Assembly: GCF_001424565.1 (NCBI RefSeq)
Contig: NZ_LMOL01000004.1
Span: 87,078 to 151,077, forward strand
DNA: 64,000 bases
Direction of reading: 5' to 3'
From: Arthrobacter sp. Leaf141
GTDB lineage: Bacteria; Actinomycetota; Actinomycetes; Actinomycetales; Micrococcaceae
Below the pieces are notes generated by a model, which made no database searches, was not told where the DNA came from, and saw nothing but the letters and a program-made list of their open reading frames with translations. Shown one piece after another: positions 8,894-16,901 of the stretch; the stretch's first letter is position 1; each line of letters starts with the position of its first letter. A program made the position numbers and the translations under genes.

Positions 8894-9796
8894 ATGAATG
8901 CCAACAGAATTGACCAGCAGACCCTGCTGCAGAACGAGCAGGACCCGCTCACGCACACCCCGGTGCACCTGTTGTCCCTTGACGCGGTGGGAAAAAACTA
9001 CGGAAACATCGTGGCCCTTCGCGATGTCACGATGGCCGTGGACAACGGTCGGGTTACCTGCGTCCTGGGCGATAACGGTGCAGGCAAGTCAACGCTGATC
9101 AAGATCATCGCCGGCCTGCACCAGCACGACGCCGGGACATTGAAGATCATGGGGGAGGAGCGGAAGTTCACCTCCCCCCGGGATGCCCTGGACGCCGGGA
9201 TCGCCACGGTCTACCAGGACCTTGCCGTGGTCCCATTGATGCCGATCTGGCGGAACTTCTTCCTCGGCTCGGAACTGACCAGCGGTTTTGGCCCTTTCAA
9301 AAGCCTGAACGTGCAACAGATGAAGGACATCACCAAAAAGGAACTCGCGGAGATGGGCATCGACCTGCGCGATGTTGAGCAGCCCATCGGTCAGCTTTCC
9401 GGCGGTGAACGCCAATGCGTGGCGATCGCCCGGGCCGTGTACTTCGGTGCGAAAGTCCTGATCCTCGACGAACCCACAGCGGCCCTGGGCGTCAAACAAT
9501 CCGGTGTGGTGCTCCGCTACATCCTCCAGGCCCGCGACCGTGGGCTGGGTGTCATCTTCATTACCCACAACCCGCACCACGCGTTCCCCGTCGGAGACAG
9601 GTTCCTGCTCCTCAAGCGCGGCACCTCGATCGGCTACTACGACAAAAAAGACATCACCCTGGACGAACTCACCGCCCAGATGGCCGGCGGCGCCGAACTC
9701 GCCGAACTCGCCCACGAGCTCCAGCAGCTCGGCGGCCACAACGACATCGTCAAGGAAGTCCAGGCCGACGTCGCGGACGTCAACGAACACCGCTGA
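8894..9796 (+). CDS. sugar ABC transporter ATPase, single-domain form
   Basis: This 300-residue protein carries Walker [10 protein letters not shown], signature LSGGERQ and Walker [13 protein letters not shown], with D-loop and the switch histidine in [10 protein letters not shown]. Unlike RbsA/XylG-type importers, which use a fused double ATPase of about 500 residues, it has only one nucleotide-binding domain, like fructose FrcA, so it must act as a homodimer. A charged N-terminal extension of about 30 residues precedes the domain and a short acidic tail ends it. It is 12 bases after the permease gene. Confidence 0.92.
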   Translation: MNANRIDQQTLLQNEQDPLTHTPVHLLSLDAVGKNYGNIVALRDVTMAVDNGRVTCVLGDNGAGKSTLIKIIAGLHQHDAGTLKIMGEERKFTSPRDALDAGIATVYQDLAVVPLMPIWRNFFLGSELTSGFGPFKSLNVQQMKDITKKELAEMGIDLRDVEQPIGQLSGGERQCVAIARAVYFGAKVLILDEPTAALGVKQSGVVLRYILQARDRGLGVIFITHNPHHAFPVGDRFLLLKRGTSIGYYDKKDITLDELTAQMAGGAELAELAHELQQLGGHNDIVKEVQADVADVNEHR

Positions 9797-9829
9797 CCGG
9801 ACCAAAACCCACAAAAGACGGGACACAGT

Positions 9830-10825
9830 ATGCCAATCCGCGTGGGCGTTATCGGCGCCGGCGTTATGGGCGCCGACCACGTCCGGAACCTCTCCACCAC
9901 CATCAGCGGGGCTGAAGTCACGTTTGTGGCCGACCTCGACGCGGTCCGCGCCGCGGAAGCTGCGCCGCCCACGGCGCGGACCACCACCGATCCCTCCGAG
10001 CTGATCAACTCCAGCGACGTGGACGCTGTGGTTGTGGCATCCCACGATTCCACCCACGCAGGCCTGGTGCTCGAATGCTTTGAGGCGATGACCCCGGTGC
10101 TCTGCGAAAAACCGCTGGCCCCCACCCTGCTGGAAAGCCGGGACGTGGTGGCGGCAGATCTTGACATGGTGGCGGCAACCGGTGCTTCGCTGCTGTCGCT
10201 GGGCTTTATGCGACGCTTTGATCCGGGGTACGTCCTGCTTCGCGAGGCCGTGGCGGCCAGGTCGCAGGGCGAGCCGCTGATGGTCCGCTGCACCAGCCGG
10301 ACCGCAGCGTCCGGCGCCGGCGCCAGTACCGAATCGGCCATCACCAACTCGGCGATCCATGAACTTGATGTGATTCCCTGGCTACTGGGCTCGCCGATCA
10401 CCGAGGTGTCCTGGCAGGCAGGCCGCAGTTCCCGGCACAGCCCTGCCGGGCTGCGGGACCCCGCGCTGATGCTGATGCGCACCGGGGACGGGACCATGGT
10501 GACCCTGGAACTCTTTCTCAATGCGCAATACGGCTACACCACGGAGTGCGAGGTCGTCTCGGAAGGCGGCACCCTGGCGCTGCCGGAACCGCCGGCCCTT
10601 GCCAGCCGCCAGGACGGCCAAACCAGCGCCGGCATCCCGGAAGACTGGCGTCCGCGGTTCGCCGATGCCTATCGGCTGCAGCTCCAGGCCTGGGTATCCG
10701 CGCTCCGCAGCGCAGAACCGCCCCCGCTTGCCACGGCCCGGGACGGCCTGAACGCGGCGCTCGTGGCCCAGGCCATGACCCGTTCCCTGCATAGCGACGG
10801 CGCCTTCACCAAGGTGTCGTATTGA
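9830..10825 (+). CDS. Gfo/Idh/MocA family oxidoreductase, inositol dehydrogenase-like
   Basis: This 331-residue NAD(P)-dependent dehydrogenase has the Rossmann motif VIGAGVMGADHVRNL and the catalytic lysine at residue 94 in CEKPLAPT. The start and the GFMRRFDPGY segment closely resemble the iolG product at 3170, suggesting a paralogue acting on an inositol stereoisomer or derivative. AATSAIHELDVIPW-type active-site sequence is present (the visible string is NSAIHELDVIPW), but the Asp of the Asp-xxx-His pair is replaced by Asn-Ser. It follows the ABC ATPase gene by 33 bases. Confidence 0.87.
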   Translation: MPIRVGVIGAGVMGADHVRNLSTTISGAEVTFVADLDAVRAAEAAPPTARTTTDPSELINSSDVDAVVVASHDSTHAGLVLECFEAMTPVLCEKPLAPTLLESRDVVAADLDMVAATGASLLSLGFMRRFDPGYVLLREAVAARSQGEPLMVRCTSRTAASGAGASTESAITNSAIHELDVIPWLLGSPITEVSWQAGRSSRHSPAGLRDPALMLMRTGDGTMVTLELFLNAQYGYTTECEVVSEGGTLALPEPPALASRQDGQTSAGIPEDWRPRFADAYRLQLQAWVSALRSAEPPPLATARDGLNAALVAQAMTRSLHSDGAFTKVSY

Positions 10826-10877
10826 CCGGCCCGGCAGCACGCCGCAGGCGTCCCAAGAACGCCAAGGAGGCGACAGC

Positions 10878-11918
10878 ATGAAAAAAATCGTTTTTGGCCT
10901 GGTGGGTGTAGGCCGGATCGGCGTTATGCACGCCACTAACATCGCCGGCCTCCAAGCCGACCTGAACCGTGAGGGAATTGCGTTGGAGCTCCGGCTGACG
11001 GACGTCGCGCAGGAACACGCCCGCGCGGTCGCCGACGGGTTGGGGGCAGAGTTTGTGCCGTCCGTGGCTGCCCTGGTCAGCTCGGGCATCCACGGGCTTG
11101 TCATCGCCACCGGCACCGGAACGCACCCGGAGCTGATCAAGGCCGGCGTGGACGCGGGCATCCCGGTTTTCTGCGAAAAGCCGGTGGCCATGAACGTCCC
11201 TGACTCGCTGCCGGTGCTGGATTACGTCCGGGAACAAGGCGGCGTGGTGCAGATTGGGCATCAGCGCCGCTTTGATGCAGGCTACCTCGCGGCGCGGCAA
11301 GCGTACCGGGACGGTGAGCTGGGCTGGATCCATTCCCTGCGCGCCGTGACCTGCGACATGGCGCCGCCGCCCGTTGATTTCCTTGCCACGTCCGGAGGGC
11401 TGTTCCGGGATGTCTCGGTCCACGACTTCGACATCCTGCGATGGCTTACCGGCCGGGAGATCACCGAGGTTTACGCCAAGGGTTCCAACAACGGCGACCC
11501 CGCCATCGGGGCGGTGGGCGACGTGGACTCCGCGCTGGCCATCGTGACGTTCGACGACGGCACCCTGGGCAGCGTCGCGGCCAGCCGCTACAACGGCGCA
11601 GGGCACGATGTCCGGTTGGAGATCCAAGGGTCAGCCGACTCAATGATGGTGGGACTGGATGGCCAGGCAGCACTGAAGTCTGCCGAAGCCGGCGTGGCTT
11701 TTCCCGCCGGTGAACCGCACCGAACCTTCGCCGACCGCTTCCATCAGGCATATCGCGCCGAAATGCTTGCGTTTGTGGACCTGGTCCTGGGCCGCAGGGA
11801 AAACCCCTGCACCCCCGAGGACGCTGTGGCCGCCTCCAGGGTGGCCGACGCAGCCCAGGAATCCCTGGCTACAGGGGCCCCGGTGCGGCTCGACACTTCC
11901 GCAGCCGTCCAGCTGTAA
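10878..11918 (+). CDS. Gfo/Idh/MocA family oxidoreductase, inositol 2-dehydrogenase-like
   Basis: This is the third MocA-type dehydrogenase of the island (346 residues). It has the dinucleotide motif GLVGVGRIGVMHA, catalytic Lys101 in CEKPVAMN, and Asp178/His182 in RDVSVHDFDIL, matching the K-D-H set of true inositol dehydrogenases. CAAGGAGG precedes the ATG. It ends the ABC operon and is followed by a hairpin. Activity on myo- or another inositol is inferred from motif and context. Confidence 0.88.
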   Translation: MKKIVFGLVGVGRIGVMHATNIAGLQADLNREGIALELRLTDVAQEHARAVADGLGAEFVPSVAALVSSGIHGLVIATGTGTHPELIKAGVDAGIPVFCEKPVAMNVPDSLPVLDYVREQGGVVQIGHQRRFDAGYLAARQAYRDGELGWIHSLRAVTCDMAPPPVDFLATSGGLFRDVSVHDFDILRWLTGREITEVYAKGSNNGDPAIGAVGDVDSALAIVTFDDGTLGSVAASRYNGAGHDVRLEIQGSADSMMVGLDGQAALKSAEAGVAFPAGEPHRTFADRFHQAYRAEMLAFVDLVLGRRENPCTPEDAVAASRVADAAQESLATGAPVRLDTSAAVQL

Positions 11919-11934
11919 CAGCGACACCAGCAGG

Positions 11935-11961
11935 CTCCCCATAAGTCACGCTTAGGGGGAG
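11935..11961. terminator. bidirectional hairpin between dehydrogenase and marR genes
   Basis: CTCCCCATAAG pairs with CTTAGGGGGAG around a 5-base loop (11 pairs, one mismatch) and TTTT follows on the plus strand. It lies between convergent genes and overlaps the stop codon of the minus-strand marR gene. Confidence 0.65.
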
Positions 11962-12425
11962 TTTTGTGTGCCCGACGGGGACCCGGAGTGCAGCCGGGGG
12001 AGCGCGTCCACCAGCGGAGCCAGTTCCGGCACCGCCTGGGCTTCGCCGAGTGCCCGTTCCAGGGTTGCATCGTGGACGGGCCGTGCTTCGGCAAGGAGGC
12101 TGCTGCCGCTGCCGGTGAGCTCGGTGTAGATGCCCCGGCGGTCATCGTCGCACAGGATCCTGGTCAGGAGTCCCCGGTCCTCCAGCCGGTTCACCAAGCG
12201 GGTGGTGGCGCTGGGACTCAATGCCGTGGCCCGGGACAGTTGCTGCATCCGCATGTGCCAGCCGTCCTGCCGGCTCAGGGCGTCCAGGACGGTGAATTCG
12301 ACAACGGACAGTTTCGATTCGGCCTGCAGGGATCGTTCCAGCTCACCTTCGATCAGGCCGTGCAGGGCCGCCAGCGTGCGCCACCCCTGCGCCCGGACCT
12401 CGACGGCGTCGTCCTTGATGCCCAT
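11952..12425 (-). CDS. MarR-family transcriptional regulator
   Basis: This 157-residue winged-helix regulator has recognition region LSPSATTRLVNRLEDRGLL and the wing DDDRRGIYTELT. I start at 12425 because AGGAG lies 6 bases upstream; the open frame continues further but over the operator region. It is divergent from an MFS exporter gene, the classical arrangement in which a MarR repressor controls an efflux pump and itself. The 150-base gap holds repeated TAGTTGC half-sites. Confidence 0.9.
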   Translation of the reverse strand: MGIKDDAVEVRAQGWRTLAALHGLIEGELERSLQAESKLSVVEFTVLDALSRQDGWHMRMQQLSRATALSPSATTRLVNRLEDRGLLTRILCDDDRRGIYTELTGSGSSLLAEARPVHDATLERALGEAQAVPELAPLVDALPRLHSGSPSGTQNSP

Positions 12426-12473
12426 GGTGTGCTCCTCGCTGCGGCCCGGAAGCTGCTGTTGTGCAGGCAAAAT

Positions 12474-12530
12474 TAGTTGCTTGCGCGGGATAGTTGCTTG
12501 TGCAACAATAAATACCGCGCCTGCAACTAT
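12474..12530. promoter_or_regulatory. candidate MarR operator cluster
   Basis: TAGTTGCTTG occurs twice in direct orientation (12474 and 12491). The second copy forms an inverted repeat GTTGC-TTGT-GCAAC (12493-12506), and an inverse half-site GCAACTAT lies at 12523-12530. The cluster sits in the divergent marR/MFS intergenic region. Confidence 0.6.
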
Positions 12531-12575
12531 CTTAGGCGCCTTTCCACCCAACGTACAGCTCAAAGGAGCACCGCC

Positions 12576-13814
12576 ATGCCTGTTGGCTTGCTAGCACTCG
12601 CACTCGGAGGGTTCGGGATCGGACTCACCGAATTTGTCATCATGGGACTGCTGCCTGAGGTGGCGGCGGACTTTGCCGTCAGTGAAGCCGCAGCCGGCTG
12701 GTTCATCTCCGGCTATGCGCTGGCCGTGGTGGTGGGCGCCCTCGGACTCACAGCAGCGCTCTCGCGGTTCGACCGTAAACCGGTGCTGGCCGCCCTGCTG
12801 GTCCTGTTCATCGCCGGCAACCTGCTCTCCGCCACCGCGCCGGAATACTGGCCCATGATGGCAGGCCGGATCCTCGCGGCCCTTGCCCACGGCGCGTTCT
12901 TTGGCATCGGCGCGGTGGTGGCCGCGGACATGGTGGCCCCCACCCGGAAGGCGGCGGCCATCGCACTGATGTTCACCGGGCTGACCGCGGCCAACGTGCT
13001 GGGCGTTCCCTTCGGCACCCTGCTGGGCCAGGCTGCAGGGTGGCGGGCAACGTTCTGGGCCATCACAGGCATTGGGGTGATCGCCCTGGCCGGCATCCTG
13101 CTCCTGGTTCCCAAGACGTCAGGGGCGCCGGCGGAAGCCAGCGGCCTCCGCGGGGAGCTGCAGGCCTTCCGTTCCGGCCAGGTCTGGCTGTCCATCCTGG
13201 TGACCATCCTCGGCTACGGCGGCATGTTCGGTGCCTTCACCTACATCGCCTACACACTGACCGAGGTCTCAGGATTCGCCGCCAGCACCGTGCCGTGGCT
13301 CCTGATCGTCTTCGGAGTGGGCCTGTTTGTGGGAAACACTGTGGGCGGCCGGGCGGCCGACCGCAATGTGGACCGCACCCTTGTGGTGGTCCTGGCCGTC
13401 CTGTCCGTGGTGCTGGTGGCCTTCGCGCTGACGGCCGGCAACCAGGTACTGACCGTGGTGTCCCTGGTGCTGATGGGCGGCTTTGGCTTTGCCACGGTTC
13501 CCGGCCTGCAGATGCGCGTGATGAAGTACGCCAGCACTGCCCCCGCCCTGGCCTCGGGCGCCAATATTGGCGCGTTCAACGTGGGCAACGCCCTGGGCGC
13601 TTGGCTGGGCGGGGTCACCATCAGCGCAGGGCTGGGCTACACCTCACCCATCTGGGCCGGCGCCGGCATCACCATCCTGGGGTTGGGCGTGATGGCGTTT
13701 GCAGCAGCCGCCGCCAAGCGGGGCAGCGCCAAGGGCGCGGGGGACAGTGCGGGGGAGGTTCGTGACGCCGGAGTAGTCGCCAGCGAAGCGGACGACGGCG
13801 GCCCGCACCAGTGA
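12576..13814 (+). CDS. MFS efflux transporter, DHA1-like (AraJ/CmlR group)
   Basis: This 412-residue, 12-helix MFS protein begins LALALGGFGIGLTEFVIMG, a hallmark of the AraJ/CmlR/YdhP drug and sugar efflux group, with ALAHGAFFGIGAVVAADMV in helix 4. AAAGGAG lies 7 bases before the ATG at 12576; an upstream in-frame ATG at 12477 lies inside the operator region and is rejected. The C terminus is a soluble, acidic tail of about 35 residues. It is divergent from the MarR gene at 11952, so induction by a MarR ligand is likely. The substrate is unknown. Confidence 0.9.
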   Translation: MPVGLLALALGGFGIGLTEFVIMGLLPEVAADFAVSEAAAGWFISGYALAVVVGALGLTAALSRFDRKPVLAALLVLFIAGNLLSATAPEYWPMMAGRILAALAHGAFFGIGAVVAADMVAPTRKAAAIALMFTGLTAANVLGVPFGTLLGQAAGWRATFWAITGIGVIALAGILLLVPKTSGAPAEASGLRGELQAFRSGQVWLSILVTILGYGGMFGAFTYIAYTLTEVSGFAASTVPWLLIVFGVGLFVGNTVGGRAADRNVDRTLVVVLAVLSVVLVAFALTAGNQVLTVVSLVLMGGFGFATVPGLQMRVMKYASTAPALASGANIGAFNVGNALGAWLGGVTISAGLGYTSPIWAGAGITILGLGVMAFAAAAAKRGSAKGAGDSAGEVRDAGVVASEADDGGPHQ

Positions 13815-13902
13815 ATCCCGCGCGACGCCGGCCAGCTGGCTGGCGGGGCCGCAGACCTGGCCGCAACCCGGCGCTGACCGGGTAGCCCGGCGGGCCCCGG
13901 CT

Positions 13903-14976
13903 TCAGCCTTTCTGCAGCTCGTCCGGCGGCAGCCCTCCCGGCAAAGGTTTCCCGGCGGCGGGATCCGACGAACGGCGTACCAGCAGTGCAGGCTCCAGCT
14001 TCCGGGACACGGCCGGAACGCCAACCCCGCCGGCACCATCGATCCGGTCGAGCATGGCCCGGGCCGCCAGCCGGCCGAGTTCGCCGGGGTGCTGGTCGAT
14101 CGATGTCAGCCCGATCAGGGGTGACGCCGCCACCTCGATGTTGTCGCACCCCACCACTGCCATATCTTCCGGCACCCGCAGCCCCGCCCCCGCGAGTGCT
14201 TCCATTACGCCGATCGCCGTGAGGTCGTTGTGCGCGAAGACGGCCGTGGGCAGCTCGGCCCCGGTAGCCAGGAACTGCTCCATCACGGTCCGGCCACCGC
14301 GCTCGGTCATGTCGCTGTGGATCAACAGGGGCGGCAGGCCATGGTCCTTCATGGCGTGCAGGTACCCTTCGCGGCGGGCGGTGTAGGGGATCCACTCCGA
14401 GATGTCCACATGGGCGATCCGGCGGTGCCCCAACCCGTACAGGTGCTCCACGGCCATAACGCCGGACCGGAAGTCGTCTGTCATCACAGAGCCCACGCCC
14501 GGCAAGCCGAGGTCCCGGGTGATCACCACGGCATCCGTCCCCCGAAGCGCTGCTGCCAGTTCGTTCGCAGCACCCGTGTAGCCGGCCAGGATCACGCCGT
14601 CCACGCGGAGGTCAACAAAGTTCCTGACCGCTTCGATCTCGGTCCGGGGATCGGCGGATCCCACCGCCACCATCACCTGGTTGCCGCTGTCCACCAAGGC
14701 TTCGGTGATGCCGTCGTAGATGTCGGCAAAAACGGAGTTGTGCAGGTCAAGGAACAGCACTCCGAGCGTCCTGGTCCGGCGGCTGGCAAGCCGGCTGGCC
14801 AGCCTGTTCGGCGAATAGCCAAGGGCGCTGGCGCTGGCCTCAACCGCGGCCCGCCTGGCCGGCGAGACTTTGGGGGAATCCCGCATCACCAGCGAGACCA
14901 GGGCACGGCTTACCCCGGCGTCGCGCGCCACGTCCGCCATGGTCGCGGGCCGGCGGGCGCCGGAAGTCTCTTTCAC
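13903..14976 (-). CDS. LacI-family transcriptional regulator
   Basis: This 357-residue protein has an N-terminal LacI helix-turn-helix (MADVARDAGVSRALVSLV) and hinge (SPNRLASRLASRRT), followed by a periplasmic-binding-type effector domain (TLGVLFLDLHNSVFADIYDG). The GTG start has GGAG 5 bases upstream; an internal ATG at codon 13 also begins at the helix-turn-helix. It is convergent with the MFS gene and upstream (on the minus strand) of nothing but the end of that gene, standing alone just after iolB. Control of one of the neighbouring inositol operons is a reasonable inference. Confidence 0.92.
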   Translation of the reverse strand: MKETSGARRPATMADVARDAGVSRALVSLVMRDSPKVSPARRAAVEASASALGYSPNRLASRLASRRTRTLGVLFLDLHNSVFADIYDGITEALVDSGNQVMVAVGSADPRTEIEAVRNFVDLRVDGVILAGYTGAANELAAALRGTDAVVITRDLGLPGVGSVMTDDFRSGVMAVEHLYGLGHRRIAHVDISEWIPYTARREGYLHAMKDHGLPPLLIHSDMTERGGRTVMEQFLATGAELPTAVFAHNDLTAIGVMEALAGAGLRVPEDMAVVGCDNIEVAASPLIGLTSIDQHPGELGRLAARAMLDRIDGAGGVGVPAVSRKLEPALLVRRSSDPAAGKPLPGGLPPDELQKG

Positions 14977-15037
14977 AAGACTCCACTATGCCATTGCGGC
15001 CAGGTACCCCGCCGCGGCAGCAGGGGCATGGCAGGGT

Positions 15038-15931
15038 TCAGGCGCCGAACGGCAGCCGGGGGTCCACATCCTGCGCCGCCCAGCCCTGGCGGACCCAACC
15101 ATGGTGCGGGTCATCACTGATGAGCCATTCCCGGACCGGGCCCGGACCGGCCATAACGTTGAGGTAATAGAGGTCGTAGCCGGGGGCAGCCATGGCCGGG
15201 CCGTGCCAGCCGTAAGGGACCAGCACCACGTCGCCGGTGCGGACCTCGGCGGAGACGTCGATGGGCCGCTCGTCCGAGGCGTAGACCCGCTGGTAGCCGA
15301 TCGCGTCGGCGTCCGCCGGTGCTGCGGAGCCGGCCGCAACCCGGGTTTCGAAGTAGTAGATCTCCTCGAGGGACGTTTCGCCGTCCTTTTCCTCATCGTG
15401 CTTGTGCGGCGGGTAGGAGGACCAGTTGCCGGCGGGTGTGAGGACTTCGCAGACGATGAACCGGTCCGCTTCCAGGGCGGCGGGCGTGCCGAAGTTGTGC
15501 ACCTGGCGTGAGCAGTTGCCGGCCCCGCGCAATTCCACGGGGGTTTCAGCCGCCGTCACCAGCCGCGTGGGGTAGCCGGCACCGGCGGGGGCTGTTGCCA
15601 CGGCCACCCGGCCGCCGTCGGCCGAGGTAATGCTCACTTCCCGCGCCGTGCCGGAGTAAAGGACGTCGCTGGGGCCATGGAACACCGACCCGCGGCCGGC
15701 CAGGTGGTACTTGGTGCCGTCAACCGTGACGCTGAAGGCGCCGTTGAGGGGCACCACAATGCGTTCCTCGTCCGCCGCAGGGAGAACGACGGCGGTGCCC
15801 GCGGCCAGCGTCGCAACCTTCAGGCCCGTATGCGCCCAACCGGCAACGGACAGGACGGAATCGGACGTGCCGATCGAAACGTCCCACGGGCCGTCGGCGG
15901 CGGTACCCAGGGGATAGACCCAGTTGGTCAT
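15038..15931 (-). CDS. iolB: 5-deoxy-glucuronate isomerase
   Basis: This 297-residue bicupin protein of the IolB/KduI family converts 5-deoxy-glucuronate to 2-deoxy-5-keto-gluconate, the step after IolD. Metal-ligand segments PPHKHDEE and VVLVPYGWHGPAMAAPGYD are visible. TAGGAG precedes the ATG. It lies 19 bases downstream of the GntR gene on the same strand, so the two form an operon. It is unusual in being split from the main iolDAEGHT run by about 4 kb of importer, efflux and regulator genes. Confidence 0.95.
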   Translation of the reverse strand: MTNWVYPLGTAADGPWDVSIGTSDSVLSVAGWAHTGLKVATLAAGTAVVLPAADEERIVVPLNGAFSVTVDGTKYHLAGRGSVFHGPSDVLYSGTAREVSITSADGGRVAVATAPAGAGYPTRLVTAAETPVELRGAGNCSRQVHNFGTPAALEADRFIVCEVLTPAGNWSSYPPHKHDEEKDGETSLEEIYYFETRVAAGSAAPADADAIGYQRVYASDERPIDVSAEVRTGDVVLVPYGWHGPAMAAPGYDLYYLNVMAGPGPVREWLISDDPHHGWVRQGWAAQDVDPRLPFGA

Positions 15932-15950
15932 GGGGATTGCTCCTAATAAA

Positions 15951-16691
15951 TCAGCGCTGTACGAGTGTCATTTCGAAACTGTAGGAATCGGCGCGGTACA
16001 CGTGGTGCCCGGTTTCAACCCGCCTGCCGGTGTCATCCACTGCGGTGCGTTCCATGGTCACCAGTGCGTGGCCGGCTTTGGTGTCCAGCATCGAGGCCTG
16101 GTATTCATTGGCGATCATGGCGCCGATCCGCTGATTGGCCAGCCGGAAGTTGACGCCCCCGCGGCGCAGCACGGCGTAGAGGCCCTCAGCTGCCAGCAGG
16201 GCTTCGTCCATGCCCACAATGTCGTCGCGGACCCAGTTTTCCATCAGGGCCAGGGGTTTGCCCCCGACTTTCCGCAGCCTGGTGAAGTGGTAGACCTTGG
16301 AGCCGGCCGGCAGCTGGAGCGTGGCCAGGGTGGCTTCGTCCGCATCCACGTGGGAAAAGCTCAACACATCAGTGGTGGGTTTTTTGCCGTTGTTGGTGAG
16401 GTCATCAAACAGGCTGGACAGTTCCAGCGGCCGGCGGACCTGGCTGGAGACCACCTGGGTGCCGACGCCGCGTTTGCGGACCAGCAGGCCCGAGCGGACC
16501 AGTTCGTCCATGGCCTTGCGCATGGTGGGGCGCGAAAGGTTCAGTTGGGCTGCCAGGTCGATCTCGTTGTCCAGCCGGCTGCCCGGTTCGAGGATGCCGC
16601 TGTGGATGGCGGCCTCAATTCCCTGCACCACCTGGTGGTAGAGGGGCACGGGAGAGGAGCGGTCGATGCTGACACCCAGGTTGTTCGCCAC
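15951..16691 (-). CDS. GntR/HutC-family transcriptional regulator, probable inositol regulator
   Basis: This 246-residue protein has an N-terminal GntR winged helix (PLYHQVVQGIEAAIHSG, then LAAQLNLSRPTMRKAMDEL) and a C-terminal UTRA effector domain (LALMENWVRDDIVG, ALVTMERTAVDDTGRR). Its operon partner is iolB, so a role as the regulator of inositol genes is likely, binding an inositol-pathway intermediate. A candidate palindromic operator lies between its promoter and its start codon, suggesting autoregulation. Confidence 0.9.
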   Translation of the reverse strand: MANNLGVSIDRSSPVPLYHQVVQGIEAAIHSGILEPGSRLDNEIDLAAQLNLSRPTMRKAMDELVRSGLLVRKRGVGTQVVSSQVRRPLELSSLFDDLTNNGKKPTTDVLSFSHVDADEATLATLQLPAGSKVYHFTRLRKVGGKPLALMENWVRDDIVGMDEALLAAEGLYAVLRRGGVNFRLANQRIGAMIANEYQASMLDTKAGHALVTMERTAVDDTGRRVETGHHVYRADSYSFEMTLVQR

Positions 16692-16762
16692 GGTACGTTC
16701 CTGTTCCTTGGTTGCGGCCGGACGCCGTGCGGCGGTGGCTGCAGGCGGCTGCTTTGCCGGTA

Positions 16763-16784
16763 TATGTTCTCTTGATAGGACATA
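16763..16784. promoter_or_regulatory. candidate GntR operator
   Basis: TATGTTCT, six bases, AGGACATA forms an inverted repeat with one mismatch, 72 bases upstream of the GntR start and directly downstream of the candidate promoter. I found no second clear copy in this window; the main iol promoter lies outside it. Confidence 0.5.
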
Positions 16785-16796
16785 GTTTCTTCCCTG

Positions 16797-16824
16797 ATGG
16801 TAGCAGGGACGGACGGCGGGTCAA
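16797..16824 (-). promoter_or_regulatory. candidate promoter of the GntR-iolB operon
   Basis: On the minus strand TTGACC (16824-16819) and TACCAT (16802-16797) are spaced by 16 bases, just upstream of the palindrome at 16763-16784. Confidence 0.4.
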
Positions 16825-16901
16825 GGCCTGCCCTGCCGGTGACCAGGCAATTTGACCTGTCGTGACATCAGGACTTTTCCAGGACATGCCACCAGGGCGG
16901 G

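Noticed and set aside
12477..12575. N-terminal extension of the MFS efflux gene from the upstream ATG
   Set aside because: It runs through the MarR operator region and a better ribosome site precedes the ATG at 12576.
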